NCBI RefSeq assembly: GCF_006715635.1 | Contig: NZ_VFNP01000001.1 | Coordinates: forward strand, 248,001 to 312,000 | From: Streptomyces sp. SLBN-118 | GTDB taxonomy: Bacteria > Actinomycetota > Actinomycetes > Streptomycetales > Streptomycetaceae | Length of the DNA: 64,000 nt | Reading direction: 5' to 3' | Part shown: piece by piece, positions 53,787 to 62,004 of the stretch | How the letters are laid out: each line of letters begins with the position of its first letter | How positions within the stretch are numbered: the first letter of the stretch is position 1 | Notes under the pieces: generated by a model | Told to the model about the DNA's origin: nothing | Database searches by the model: none | What the model saw: only the letters and a program-made list of their open reading frames with translations | Program-made: the position numbers and the translations under genes

Positions 53787-56210
53787 TCACACATCGTGCC
53801 TGGTGGCCATCGCACCGTCCTCATCCCGGTGCTGCTCCTGGAGCAGGGTGAGCGTGCAGGATTCCCCGGGCGCCACCGAGACCGTGCGGTCCGGCAGGAC
53901 GAAGTCGATCGGTGATCGGTCGGATTCGGGCACGGTGATCTGCAGCTCCCCCGCGCGCAGCCGGAGCCGTACGCCCCAGTGGCCCTGGTAGCGGATCGCG
54001 AAGCCGTACTCCGACAGCTCGGGCAGCGGCACCGGGTCGAGCCGCAGCGCGCCGCCCCGGGTCTCGAGGCCGGTCAGTCCGCGTTGCACGAGATCGAGGG
54101 TGCCTGCCATGGCGCCGAGATGGATGCCCTCGCCGGTGGTTCCACCCTGCACATCGGCGATGTCCCCTGCCAGCGCCTCCTGGCAGAACGTCCATGCTTC
54201 CGCCCGCCGCACTCTCGCCAGCACCCAGCCGTGCACGAGGCTGCTGAGCGTCGAGCCGTGGCTGGTGCGTCGCAGGTAGTAGTCGACGGTGCGCTGCCAG
54301 ATGGTGTCGTCGACCTCGTGGCCGAGCCGACGGAAGAGCGCTTGGAGCTCGGCCGGTGAAAAGAGATAACCGAGCATCAGCACGTCGGCCTGTTTCGATG
54401 CCTGGTAGCGATTGACCGTGTCGCCCTCGGCCTCCAGGATCCGGTCGAGGCGCCGGATGTCGCCGTAGCGGGCCCGGTAGTGCTCCCAGTCGAGTTCAGC
54501 GAGCTCGCCGTAGCCGTCGAACTGACTGATCACCCCGGCGTGGAAGGGGACGTGCAGCTTACGGGAGACCTCCTCCCACCTTGCGGGTTCGCCGTCGTCG
54601 AGCCCGATGCGCTCGGCCAATTCCCGGCGGCGCGGTGCCGGGAGAGAGTGCAGCACGTCGAGGGCGCGGGTGAGCACCCAGGCCGCGGTGACATTGGTGT
54701 ACGTGTTGTCGACGAGGCCTGGTTCCTTCGCTTCGGGATAAGCGTCGTGGTACTCGTCCGGGCCGACGACTCCGCGGACCCGGTAGCGGCCGAGCGTCTC
54801 GTCGTACGCCGCTGCGTCGGCCCAGAACCGGGCGATCTGCAGCAGCATTTCGGCGCCCTTGGTGTGCAAGAAATCAGTGTCGCCGCTCGCCTCGCAGTAC
54901 TGCCACACGTTGTACGCGATCGCCGATCCGACGTGGTGCTGGAGCCTGGAGTTGTCGGGCAGCCAACGGCCCGAGCGCGGGTTGAGGTGTAGCTGCTGGG
55001 TCTCCTCCCGGCCGTTGCTGCCGCTCTGCCAGGGGTACATCGCCCCGGCGCGTCCGGCGTCGCGGGCTGCGAAGCAAGCTCGTTCCAGACGCCGGTGGCG
55101 ATAGCTGAGCAAAGCCCGGGAGACCTCGGGGAAGTGGAGGTTCAGATAGGGCAGGACAAACAGTTCGTCCCAGAAGACATGACCGCGGTAGGCCTCGCCG
55201 TGCAGTCCCCGGGCCGGAACTCCGACGTCGAGGTCCGCGGTGTGCGGGGAGAGCGTCTGCAGGACGTGGAAGAGGTGGAGCCGCAGGACCGGGCCAGAGC
55301 TGTTCGGCACGTCGAGTTCGGCGGTGCGCCACAGCTGGCGCCAGGCCGTGCGGTGCGAGGTCAGCAAGGCGTCGAAGTCAGGGGCACGGCTCACCCGGTC
55401 GACGGCGGCGTGCAGCGGGTCGCTGATCGCCCGGTCCCGGGAGGTGTGAAGGGAGGCCGTCTTGTCGACGGTGACGGTCCGGCCCGCGGCCAGGGGGAGG
55501 CGCAGGACGCAGGCAACCCGCAAGTCCTCGTGGCGGATGCTGGGCTCGGCCGGGACGTCGGCCACGGTGCGTGCGGCGAGGCCGACCCGGATGTCGGAGG
55601 CGCTGGTGCGGCAGCGGAGCCACATGGTGTCCGACGCGGAGGTCCCCGTGTGAACGTGGGTGACATGACAGCCGGCAAGCTGTCTGTAGCGCTCCACGCC
55701 GGTGTTGGCAACGGCACCGTCGAGGGCCGACTCGACCTCGATCTCCCCGGACCATCCCTCCGCGGTGAACTCGGTACGCAGCAAAGCCAGATGGGGGTGA
55801 GCCATGTGGACCAGGCGCAGCTGTCGCACCCGGAGGCGACGGCCGCCCTCGTCCTCGTACCGAAGCGTGCGCACCAGCGTGCCCGCGCGCAGGTCCAGCA
55901 CCTGGTGATGGTCGAGGAGTCTGTGGGTGTCCGGAGACAGCCAACTCCCGGAGCCCGTACGGAAACGCAGGGGCAGCCAGTTGGGCAGATTGGCCATGTC
56001 CTCGTTCTCGACGCGCCGTCCCGACACGTCCGAGATCAGCCGGTTGTAGCAACCCGCCGCATACGTGCCCGGATAGTGGACGGAGTCCGCCGTGCACTCG
56101 GGGGCTGCGCCACGGGTCGCGAAGTAGCCGTTGCCGAGGGTGCACAGCGACTCGCGAAGGCGCTCCTCTGCCGGGTCGTAGCCTTCGTACTCCCAGGTCC
56201 AGTCGCGCAT
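53787..56210 (-). CDS. Glycoside hydrolase family 65 phosphorylase (maltose/trehalose/kojibiose type)
   Basis: An 807-residue enzyme: N-terminal beta-sandwich (about 1-260) starting MRDWTWEYEGYDPAEERLRES and LGNGYFATRGA, helical linker, (alpha/alpha)6 barrel with FWDELFVLPYLNLHFP and the catalytic acid Glu in VVGPDEYHDAYPE, and a C-terminal beta domain. GH65 phosphorylases split a disaccharide with phosphate, giving beta-glucose 1-phosphate; phosphate-site residues are present but the sugar cannot be told. ATG 56210 follows AGAAGG. It starts two bases past the HAD phosphomutase stop. The pair corresponds to the two parts of Rv2006, a DosR-regulon protein. Confidence 0.92.
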   Translation of the reverse strand: MRDWTWEYEGYDPAEERLRESLCTLGNGYFATRGAAPECTADSVHYPGTYAAGCYNRLISDVSGRRVENEDMANLPNWLPLRFRTGSGSWLSPDTHRLLDHHQVLDLRAGTLVRTLRYEDEGGRRLRVRQLRLVHMAHPHLALLRTEFTAEGWSGEIEVESALDGAVANTGVERYRQLAGCHVTHVHTGTSASDTMWLRCRTSASDIRVGLAARTVADVPAEPSIRHEDLRVACVLRLPLAAGRTVTVDKTASLHTSRDRAISDPLHAAVDRVSRAPDFDALLTSHRTAWRQLWRTAELDVPNSSGPVLRLHLFHVLQTLSPHTADLDVGVPARGLHGEAYRGHVFWDELFVLPYLNLHFPEVSRALLSYRHRRLERACFAARDAGRAGAMYPWQSGSNGREETQQLHLNPRSGRWLPDNSRLQHHVGSAIAYNVWQYCEASGDTDFLHTKGAEMLLQIARFWADAAAYDETLGRYRVRGVVGPDEYHDAYPEAKEPGLVDNTYTNVTAAWVLTRALDVLHSLPAPRRRELAERIGLDDGEPARWEEVSRKLHVPFHAGVISQFDGYGELAELDWEHYRARYGDIRRLDRILEAEGDTVNRYQASKQADVLMLGYLFSPAELQALFRRLGHEVDDTIWQRTVDYYLRRTSHGSTLSSLVHGWVLARVRRAEAWTFCQEALAGDIADVQGGTTGEGIHLGAMAGTLDLVQRGLTGLETRGGALRLDPVPLPELSEYGFAIRYQGHWGVRLRLRAGELQITVPESDRSPIDFVLPDRTVSVAPGESCTLTLLQEQHRDEDGAMATRHDV

Positions 56211-56212
56211 CG

Positions 56213-56980
56213 TCAACCCTTCTGGCAGTCGCTGTCGGTGAGGAGTTCCGCGAGGTCGCGGACCACCACATCCGCGCCGTGCTTGAGCAGTTCAGCACGC
56301 GTCTGTGGCGTGCGCGCCCGGTCCACGCCGACGACCAGGCCGAAGCCGCCGCGGCGCCCGGCCTCGACTCCGGCCAGAGCGTCCTCGACGACAGCGGTAC
56401 GGGAGGCGGGGACACCAAGGCGGCGGGCCGCCTCCAGGAACAGCGCCGGGTCGGGTTTGCCGGGCAATTGCAGGCGTGCCGCTTCACCGCCGTCCACCAG
56501 GGCATCGAAGAGGTCCAGCACTCCCGCGTGTTCGATGAGTTCGCGGGCGTGCCGGGAGGCGGAGGCGGCGGCCAGGGGTACGCCGGCGGAGCGCAGGGCG
56601 TGCAGCAGCCGGACCGTGCCCTCGTAGGCGCTGACGCCGTGCTCCCGCAACCGTGAGGTGAACAACCGCTCCTTGGTCCCGGCGACGGCGTGCACCTCCG
56701 TGTCGGGCAGCCGCAGCCCCCGGGACTCCAGGAAGGCCGCGGCACCGTCCGTGCGCGACTTGCCGTCCACGTACCGCAGATAGTCCTCCCGCGCGTCGAA
56801 GGGACGCCGCTGGGCGGGATCGGCGGGCGGGTGATCGCGCAGGAAGGCGTCGAAGGCCGATTTCCAGGCGGCGGCATGCAACCGCGCGGAGTCGGTGATC
56901 ACTCCGTCGGTGTCGAGGACCACGGCCGCCATACCCCGCAGCGCGCGGGGCATGGCTGTGTGGGGCTGTGTCGGATTCAT
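56213..56980 (-). CDS. HAD-family beta-phosphoglucomutase-like protein
   Basis: A 255-residue HAD enzyme: VVLDTDGVITDSARLHAAAWK with the Asp nucleophile and acid in DTDGV, ASASRHARELIE with the second motif and KPDPALFLEAARRLG / VVEDALAGVEAG as motifs III and IV. Beta-PGM converts beta-glucose 1-phosphate to glucose 6-phosphate, the natural next step after the GH65 phosphorylase downstream. The start overlaps the stop of the GAPDH relic (ATGA), so the gene was once coupled to GAPDH. Confidence 0.93.
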   Translation of the reverse strand: MNPTQPHTAMPRALRGMAAVVLDTDGVITDSARLHAAAWKSAFDAFLRDHPPADPAQRRPFDAREDYLRYVDGKSRTDGAAAFLESRGLRLPDTEVHAVAGTKERLFTSRLREHGVSAYEGTVRLLHALRSAGVPLAAASASRHARELIEHAGVLDLFDALVDGGEAARLQLPGKPDPALFLEAARRLGVPASRTAVVEDALAGVEAGRRGGFGLVVGVDRARTPQTRAELLKHGADVVVRDLAELLTDSDCQKG

Positions 56981-57227
56981 GTGTCACCGGCCACGATGGC
57001 GGGGAGTCCGAGAAGCCGGTTGCTGTGGCCCCATTCATTGTCGTGCCGGCCCAAGACCTTCACCTTCTCGCTGTTCGCCCGGGTCAGGACGGAGTCGACG
57101 ACGCACAGGGCGGGGTCCACGATGGCGGCGCGGCTGCTCGTCAAAACGATGTTCAGGGCGGCGGAGCGGGCGAGGCGCAGGCCCTCGTGGGGCCGCCGTC
57201 GATGAGGGCCTGGTCGTTGACGGCAAA
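56977..57227 (-). pseudogene. Degraded glyceraldehyde-3-phosphate dehydrogenase gene
   Basis: In order, three blocks read FAVNDQALIDGG (57227 down), PHEGLRLARSAALNIVLTSS and VKVLGRHDNEWGHSNRLLGLPAIVAGDT, all matching GAPDH: the active-site downstream segment, the next helix and the C-terminal KVLGWYDNEWGYSNR signature. A frameshift separates blocks one and two, and over 100 residues are missing between two and three. The N-terminal NAD domain is gone. Its old stop still overlaps the HAD start. Confidence 0.8.
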
Positions 57228-57283
57228 GGCTCTCGCCGATGGACCGGGAGTCGATCGCCCAGACGCCCAGGGCGCTCATGTCG

Positions 57284-58159
57284 TCACGCCCGTTGCGGTA
57301 CGACGGCCACGGGGCACATGGAGTGGTGCAGCACCGTGTGAGCGACCCGGCCGAGCTGGAGTCCGAAGTGCCCGTGCCGCCGATGGGCGCCGACGACCAG
57401 CAGATCTGCGGCGGCCGAGGCGTTCATGAGCACCATACGGGCGGGACCCTCCGCCGTTGCCCGGTGCACCTCCAAGGTAGGGTGGTCCGCTACGGCTTCG
57501 CGCAGCGCAGCTTCGAGGATCTCCGCGGCCTGGCTCTTGTGGTAACGGGCGGCGTCACCCGCGTCCCGAGCATGGTCGACCGCCTCATGCGCAGGGCAGC
57601 GCCACGCCCGGATCGCGTGCAGGACGGCCCGGCGCCTCTCCGCCTCGCGGAACGCGAAACGCACAGCGGCCGAGCCCCCCGGGGGTTCGTCGACGCCGAG
57701 GACGATCCGCCGGTGCTTGCCGCTCTGCGGGTCGTGGTTGCCACGAATGACGAACACCGGGCAGTCGGCGCGGGCAGCGATCGCCAGGCTGACCGAGCCG
57801 AGCATCACCTCGGCGAGTCCGCTGCGGCCGCGCGAGCCGGTGACGAGGGCGGAGGCATTGCGTCCCTCGCTCAGCAGGGCGCTCACCGTGTCCTCGGGCA
57901 GGATGTCCGTCTGGATCTTGAGGTCCGGATCGCGACGGCGGGCGCGTTCCGCGGCGGTACCGACGATGTTCTCGGCCATGACCCGCCCCGAGGGACGTCC
58001 CAGCTCCTGGGCGAGCGCGGCACCTTCGTACCGCTCCCACATCGACGCGTTCACCAGGCGCAGCGGTACACCGTGCAGGACTGCTTCGTCGGCCGCCCAG
58101 TCCACGGCCCGCAGGCTGGACTCGGAGCCGTCCACGCCTACGACGAGGGGCAGTTCCAT
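57284..58159 (-). CDS. Universal stress protein, two USP domains
   Basis: A 291-residue USP. Domain 1 opens PLVVGVDGSESSLRAVDWAADEA and has a full ATP loop, VTGSRGRSGLAEVMLGS; domain 2 (RIVLGVDEPPGGSAAVRFAFREA) ends VVGAHRRHGHFGLQLG...CPVAVVP with a degenerate loop. AGAAGGTGGGGA precedes the ATG; a GTG three codons upstream is possible. It is transcribed after the USP at 59186 and before the GAPDH relic, HAD and GH65 genes, all on one strand. Confidence 0.92.
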   Translation of the reverse strand: MELPLVVGVDGSESSLRAVDWAADEAVLHGVPLRLVNASMWERYEGAALAQELGRPSGRVMAENIVGTAAERARRRDPDLKIQTDILPEDTVSALLSEGRNASALVTGSRGRSGLAEVMLGSVSLAIAARADCPVFVIRGNHDPQSGKHRRIVLGVDEPPGGSAAVRFAFREAERRRAVLHAIRAWRCPAHEAVDHARDAGDAARYHKSQAAEILEAALREAVADHPTLEVHRATAEGPARMVLMNASAAADLLVVGAHRRHGHFGLQLGRVAHTVLHHSMCPVAVVPQRA

Positions 58160-58298
58160 GGTCCCCACCTTCTTCCTTCTCCTTCGGGGTTCGGGCTTCT
58201 CTCAGAGTTCGAAGACGATGCGGGCATCGGCCCGGCCGCGCAGCGCGCCGGGTCGCCCTTGCCGCATCGACTCCCAGGGGTGAGTCCTCGACATGGCG

Positions 58299-59186
58299 TC
58301 AGTCGTGTGGGACCACCGCAACGGGCGAGGTTGCGTGGTGGAGCACGGCATGGGTGACGGGCCCGATGTGGGCGCCGAGCGGCGAACGGCGAGTACGGCG
58401 AGTACGGCGACCGACAACGACCAGGGACGCGTCATGGGAGGCGTCCACCAGGTGGTGGGCGGGTTTGCCCGACCTCGACCGTTCGACCACCTCGACGGCC
58501 GGGAACTTCTGCCGCCAGGGGCGCAGCGTCTCGGCCAGGGAGTCCGCCTCCTGGGCAGCCAGTTGGGCGTTCATCCTCGGGTCGGCAGGAAGCCCGTATG
58601 CGAAGTGGGGCGGCAAGTTCCAGCCGTGGACGACGTGCAGGGCCGTGGCACTGCGCGCAGCCGCATCGAAAGCGAACTCGATCACCGAGTCGTCCGGGTG
58701 CTCGGTGTCGAGGCCCAGCACAACGGGCCGCGTCGCAGTAGGACGCGGCGCGCGCTCGTCCTCGGCCTTGTGCTCTGCCCGTACGAGGACGACGGGCCGC
58801 TGTGTGTGGGCCACGGTTGCCATCCCAACAGACCCGACCATGAATCCGGCGACGCTGCTCAGGCCACGGGAGCCGAGGACCAGCAGCTCGGCGCCCCGGG
58901 CCTCGTCGGCAAGGACGGTACCCGGACGGCCGGCGACCTGATCCGAAGTGATCTCCATGTCGGGATGACGGAGCCGCAACTCCTCGGCCGTGTCGCGGGG
59001 GATACGCTCCGCCCAGTGCTGCAGCGTCTCGCCGCCCAGGAGCGGAGCCTGAATGTAGCGCTCCGGTTCCCAGACGTAGACGAGCCGTAGCGGCAGACCT
59101 CGCAGCCGCGCTTCGCGGGCCGCCCATTCGGCGGCGGCCAGGCTCTCGTTCGAGCCGTCCACGCCGACGGTTACGGAGCGGGACAT
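58299..59186 (-). CDS. Universal stress protein, two USP domains
   Basis: A 295-residue USP. Domain 1 opens SVTVGVDGSNESLAAAEWAAREA with a full ATP loop, VLGSRGLSSVAGFMVGS; domain 2 has the degenerate VVGRRTRRTRRSPLGAHIG, with a basic insert, ending PVAVVPHD. AGGAGG precedes the ATG. It is the nearest relative of the USP at 42244. Three palindromic boxes lie 80-150 bases upstream, which suggests it heads the USP-USP-HAD-GH65 run. Confidence 0.94.
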   Translation of the reverse strand: MSRSVTVGVDGSNESLAAAEWAAREARLRGLPLRLVYVWEPERYIQAPLLGGETLQHWAERIPRDTAEELRLRHPDMEITSDQVAGRPGTVLADEARGAELLVLGSRGLSSVAGFMVGSVGMATVAHTQRPVVLVRAEHKAEDERAPRPTATRPVVLGLDTEHPDDSVIEFAFDAAARSATALHVVHGWNLPPHFAYGLPADPRMNAQLAAQEADSLAETLRPWRQKFPAVEVVERSRSGKPAHHLVDASHDASLVVVGRRTRRTRRSPLGAHIGPVTHAVLHHATSPVAVVPHD

Positions 59187-59265
59187 GATACGTACCTCCT
59201 GGACAGCGGGCGGATCTGTCGGACGACCCGCTTCCAGCGTCGTGGGCGGGACGGGCGTCTTGGAG

Positions 59266-59279
59266 GGGCCGCAGGTCCC
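59266..59279. promoter_or_regulatory. DosR-like box GGGCC-GCAG-GTCCC
   Basis: 4-base spacer, 80 bases upstream of the USP start at 59186, seven bases before the next box. Confidence 0.55.
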
Positions 59280-59285
59280 CGGCCG

Positions 59286-59299
59286 GGGCCGACCGGCCC
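59286..59299. promoter_or_regulatory. DosR-like box GGGCC-GACC-GGCCC
   Basis: Perfect palindrome, 100 bases upstream of the USP start; centre-to-centre distance to the previous box is 20 bases, two helical turns. Confidence 0.55.
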
Positions 59300-59321
59300 A
59301 TACCTGGGCGGTCGGTGGCCG

Positions 59322-59336
59322 GGGACCGGCAGTCCC
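59322..59336. promoter_or_regulatory. DosR-like box GGGAC-N5-GTCCC
   Basis: Both half-sites are identical to the DosR consensus, with a 5-base spacer (CGGCA). Third box in this cluster. Confidence 0.5.
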
Positions 59337-59359
59337 CTCTGCGGAAGGTGGCACAGGGG

Positions 59360-59971
59360 TCAGCGCAGCCAGCCGTTGCGGCGTACGAACGGCAGTCGCG
59401 CCCAGATCCGGCCGAGTCCCCAGGTCTCGCCCGCGGACGTCAGGGCGAGGGCCACAAGGGCGGCCGCATAGATGACGTGGTACTCCACGGCGGGGTTGGT
59501 TGACATGCTCGGCGAGCCGTCGGACAGGTGCTGGGCAGGCGGCCACTCCGCGAGCCACATCAGCGCCATCATCGCCGTGCCGGCGACTGCCGCCAGGCGC
59601 AGAGCGGTGCCGGTCAGCAGGGCGACACCGATACCGAGCAGGCCGAGCATGAACAGCCAGTCCGTCCAGGCGGCCCCTGCCCAGTCGTGGAACGTGGACT
59701 CCATGGGCCCGGCTGCGACGGAGCTCAGGAAGCCTTTGGTCGGCGAGCCGCCGTCGATCCAGCCCTTGCCGGACGGGGTGGCATACCCCCAGCCGAAGGT
59801 CTTGTCGAGGAAAGCCCACAGAAAGACGAAGCCGGTCAGGAGCCGCAGGGCCGCGATGGCGTAGGCCGACCGGGTCTGTGTTCCGGCCGTCGTCGCGGAC
59901 GCGGTCCTGGTCCTGCGCCACGAGGGAAAGTGGAAGGCGGGGCGCTTGTGGGGGTGCTCGTGCACAGCCAT
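59360..59971 (-). CDS. DoxX-family membrane protein
   Basis: A 203-residue membrane protein with a basic N-terminal tail (1-40), then four helices (about 43-65, 110-135, 140-158 and 175-193). LLTGFVFLWAFLDKTFGWGYATPSGKGWIDGGSPTKGFL is split by the family's usual outer loop, as in DoxX/TQO small-subunit-like proteins. Such proteins interact with thiol or quinone redox systems; the role here is unknown. AAGGAA sets the ATG. It is divergent from the SulP gene, with boxes between. Confidence 0.88.
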   Translation of the reverse strand: MAVHEHPHKRPAFHFPSWRRTRTASATTAGTQTRSAYAIAALRLLTGFVFLWAFLDKTFGWGYATPSGKGWIDGGSPTKGFLSSVAAGPMESTFHDWAGAAWTDWLFMLGLLGIGVALLTGTALRLAAVAGTAMMALMWLAEWPPAQHLSDGSPSMSTNPAVEYHVIYAAALVALALTSAGETWGLGRIWARLPFVRRNGWLR

Positions 59972-60071
59972 GGTGGTGTTCCTTTCGGAGGATGCCGGGT
60001 CGGTGCCTGACATCGCTCACCGTCGTGGCACGGCGGCCCGCGCCGCCGCGGGCCGAAGGGCGGTACTGCTG

Positions 60072-60085
60072 GGGCTGAACGGCCC
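60072..60085. promoter_or_regulatory. DosR-like box, one mismatch
   Basis: GGGCT-GAAC-GGCCC, 101 bases upstream of the DoxX start and 106 bases upstream of the SulP start. Confidence 0.4.
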
Positions 60086-60122
60086 TGCTTCCGGGGCTCG
60101 TTGGGGTACGGAAGCGGATCAT

Positions 60123-60137
60123 GGGACCGATCGGCCC
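60123..60137. promoter_or_regulatory. DosR-like box GGGAC-N5-GGCCC
   Basis: Spacer CGATC. It is 54 bases upstream of the SulP start, in the same divergent region as the box at 60072. Confidence 0.45.
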
Positions 60138-60191
60138 TCGCGATTGCCCGGGGGCGGCGGGATGCTGAGGGGCCGCGACGAAAGGAGTCCC

Positions 60192-61913
60192 ATGTCCCAG
60201 CGGACCAGTACGGGCGGCGCGAGGTGGCGCCTGGTGCCCGGGATGGCCGTACTCGTGGGATACGAGCGCTCCTGGCTGCGCGGGGACCTGCTGGCCGGCC
60301 TGACGGTGGCCGCGTATCTCGTGCCACAGGTCATGGCGTATGCGGGCGTGGCCGGGCTGCCGCCGGTCGCCGGGCTGTGGGCAATCCTTCCCGCACTGGT
60401 GCTGTACGCCGTGCTGGGCTCGTCGCGGCTGCTTTCGGTCGGCCCCGAGTCGACGACCGCTCTGATGACCGCCACGGTGGTCGGGCCGCTCGCCGCCGGG
60501 GATCCGGGCAGGTATGCCGTGCTGGCGGCCGCGCTCGCCGTCGCGGTCGGGCTGCTGTGCCTGGTGGCGTGGGCGGTACGGCTTGGTTTTGTGGCCGATC
60601 TGCTGTCGCGGCCGGTCCTGGTCGGCTATCTGGCCGGCGTGGCGCTCATCATGATCGTGGACCAGCTGCCCACGCTCACCGGCGTACCAACCGAGGGGTC
60701 CGGATTCTTCCCCCAGCTCGCCTCCTTCGTGCGGCATCTTCCTGAGATCCACGCGGCGACAGCGGTCTTTGCCACGGCCACGCTGATCTTTCTCTTCACC
60801 CTCTCGCGGTATGCCCGTGCCGTGCCCGCCCCGTTGCTGGCCCTGGTCCTCGGAACCGCCGTCGTGGCGGCTTTCGGCCTCGAGGACCACGGCATCGCGG
60901 TGATCGGCGAGGTCCCGGCAGGACTCCCGCGGCCCGATGTACCGGACCTGGGCGAGCTGCCGCACCTGCTGCTGCCCGCGCTCGGCGTTCTCCTCGTCGC
61001 CTACACCGATGTGATCCTCACGGGGCGGGCCTTCACGGCACGCGACGGCGGCCAACGGCTCGACGCCAACCAGGAGCTGCTGGCCCTGGGCGCGGCGAAC
61101 TTCGGCGCCGGCGTACTGCACGGCTTCCCGGTGAGCAGCAGTGCCAGCCGTACCGCACTCGCCAAGTCGGCCGGCGGCCGCAGCCAGGCGTACTCGCTCG
61201 TCGCGTGCGGGGCCGTGCTGGCGGTGCTGCTCTTCCTCAGCCCGCTGCTGGCGGACACACCCACGACCGTGCTCGGCGCCCTGGTCGTCTATGCCGCCGT
61301 CCGCATGATCGACCTGGCCGGGTTCCGGCGGCTGGCCTCCTTCCGCCTCCGGGAACTGCTGCTGGCGCTCGGCTGCCTGGCGGGCGTGCTGGTCCTGAAC
61401 ATCCTGTACGGCGTGCTGGTGGCGGTCGGTCTCTCGGTGGCCGAGCTGCTGGCGCGGGTGGCACGGCCGCACGACGCCGTCGAGGGCCTGGTGCCCGGTG
61501 TGGCCGGGATGCACGACGTGGACGACTATCCGCAGGCCCGCACCATCCCCGGGCTGCTCGTCTACCGCTACGACTCGCCGCTGTTCTTCGCCAACGCCGA
61601 GGACTTCAGACGCCGCGCCCTGGCCTCTGTGGACGAGCAGAAAGGTCACGTGTCGTGGTTCGTCCTCAACACCGAGGCCAATGTGGAGGTGGACATCACC
61701 GCGCTGGACGCGGTCGAATCGCTGCGCAGCGAACTGACCCGTCGCGGCATCGTCTTCGCACTCGCCCGTGTGAAACAGGAGCTGCGCGAAAATCTGGACG
61801 CGTACGGGATGACCGAATCGGTCGGCCACGACCGGATCTTCCCCACGCTGCCGACCGCCGTGGCCGCATACCGGCAGTGGATCCGCGCACAGGGAAACAA
61901 CCAGGCCGAGTGA
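60192..61913 (+). CDS. SulP-family anion transporter with STAS domain
   Basis: A 573-residue protein: about 12 membrane helices (30-440) including LLAGLTVAAYLVPQVMAYAGVAGLPPVAGLW, split as in SulP, with GFPVSSSASRTALAKSAGG as the second family signature; then a C-terminal STAS domain (about 460-560, LVYRYDSPLFFANAEDFRRR). SulP carriers move sulfate, bicarbonate or other anions. Rv1739c, a SulP carrier, lies in the DosR-regulon area of M. tuberculosis. AAAGGAG precedes the ATG. It converges on ppdK with a 91-base gap and no clear hairpin. Confidence 0.92.
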   Translation: MSQRTSTGGARWRLVPGMAVLVGYERSWLRGDLLAGLTVAAYLVPQVMAYAGVAGLPPVAGLWAILPALVLYAVLGSSRLLSVGPESTTALMTATVVGPLAAGDPGRYAVLAAALAVAVGLLCLVAWAVRLGFVADLLSRPVLVGYLAGVALIMIVDQLPTLTGVPTEGSGFFPQLASFVRHLPEIHAATAVFATATLIFLFTLSRYARAVPAPLLALVLGTAVVAAFGLEDHGIAVIGEVPAGLPRPDVPDLGELPHLLLPALGVLLVAYTDVILTGRAFTARDGGQRLDANQELLALGAANFGAGVLHGFPVSSSASRTALAKSAGGRSQAYSLVACGAVLAVLLFLSPLLADTPTTVLGALVVYAAVRMIDLAGFRRLASFRLRELLLALGCLAGVLVLNILYGVLVAVGLSVAELLARVARPHDAVEGLVPGVAGMHDVDDYPQARTIPGLLVYRYDSPLFFANAEDFRRRALASVDEQKGHVSWFVLNTEANVEVDITALDAVESLRSELTRRGIVFALARVKQELRENLDAYGMTESVGHDRIFPTLPTAVAAYRQWIRAQGNNQAE

Positions 61914-62004
61914 CCAACCGGCGAGCCGCGCCCGCCCCCGACGCCTCCTCTCCGACGAGTTCACGCCCCGCCTTTTGGCAGATGAGCCTCATGGCATGGG
62001 CTGC

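Noticed and set aside
58299..61964. Very long minus-strand open frame of 1221 codons over the SulP gene
   Set aside because: Only its last 295 codons (USP) show real protein character; the rest is a shadow of SulP and DoxX genes, which have clear family motifs.
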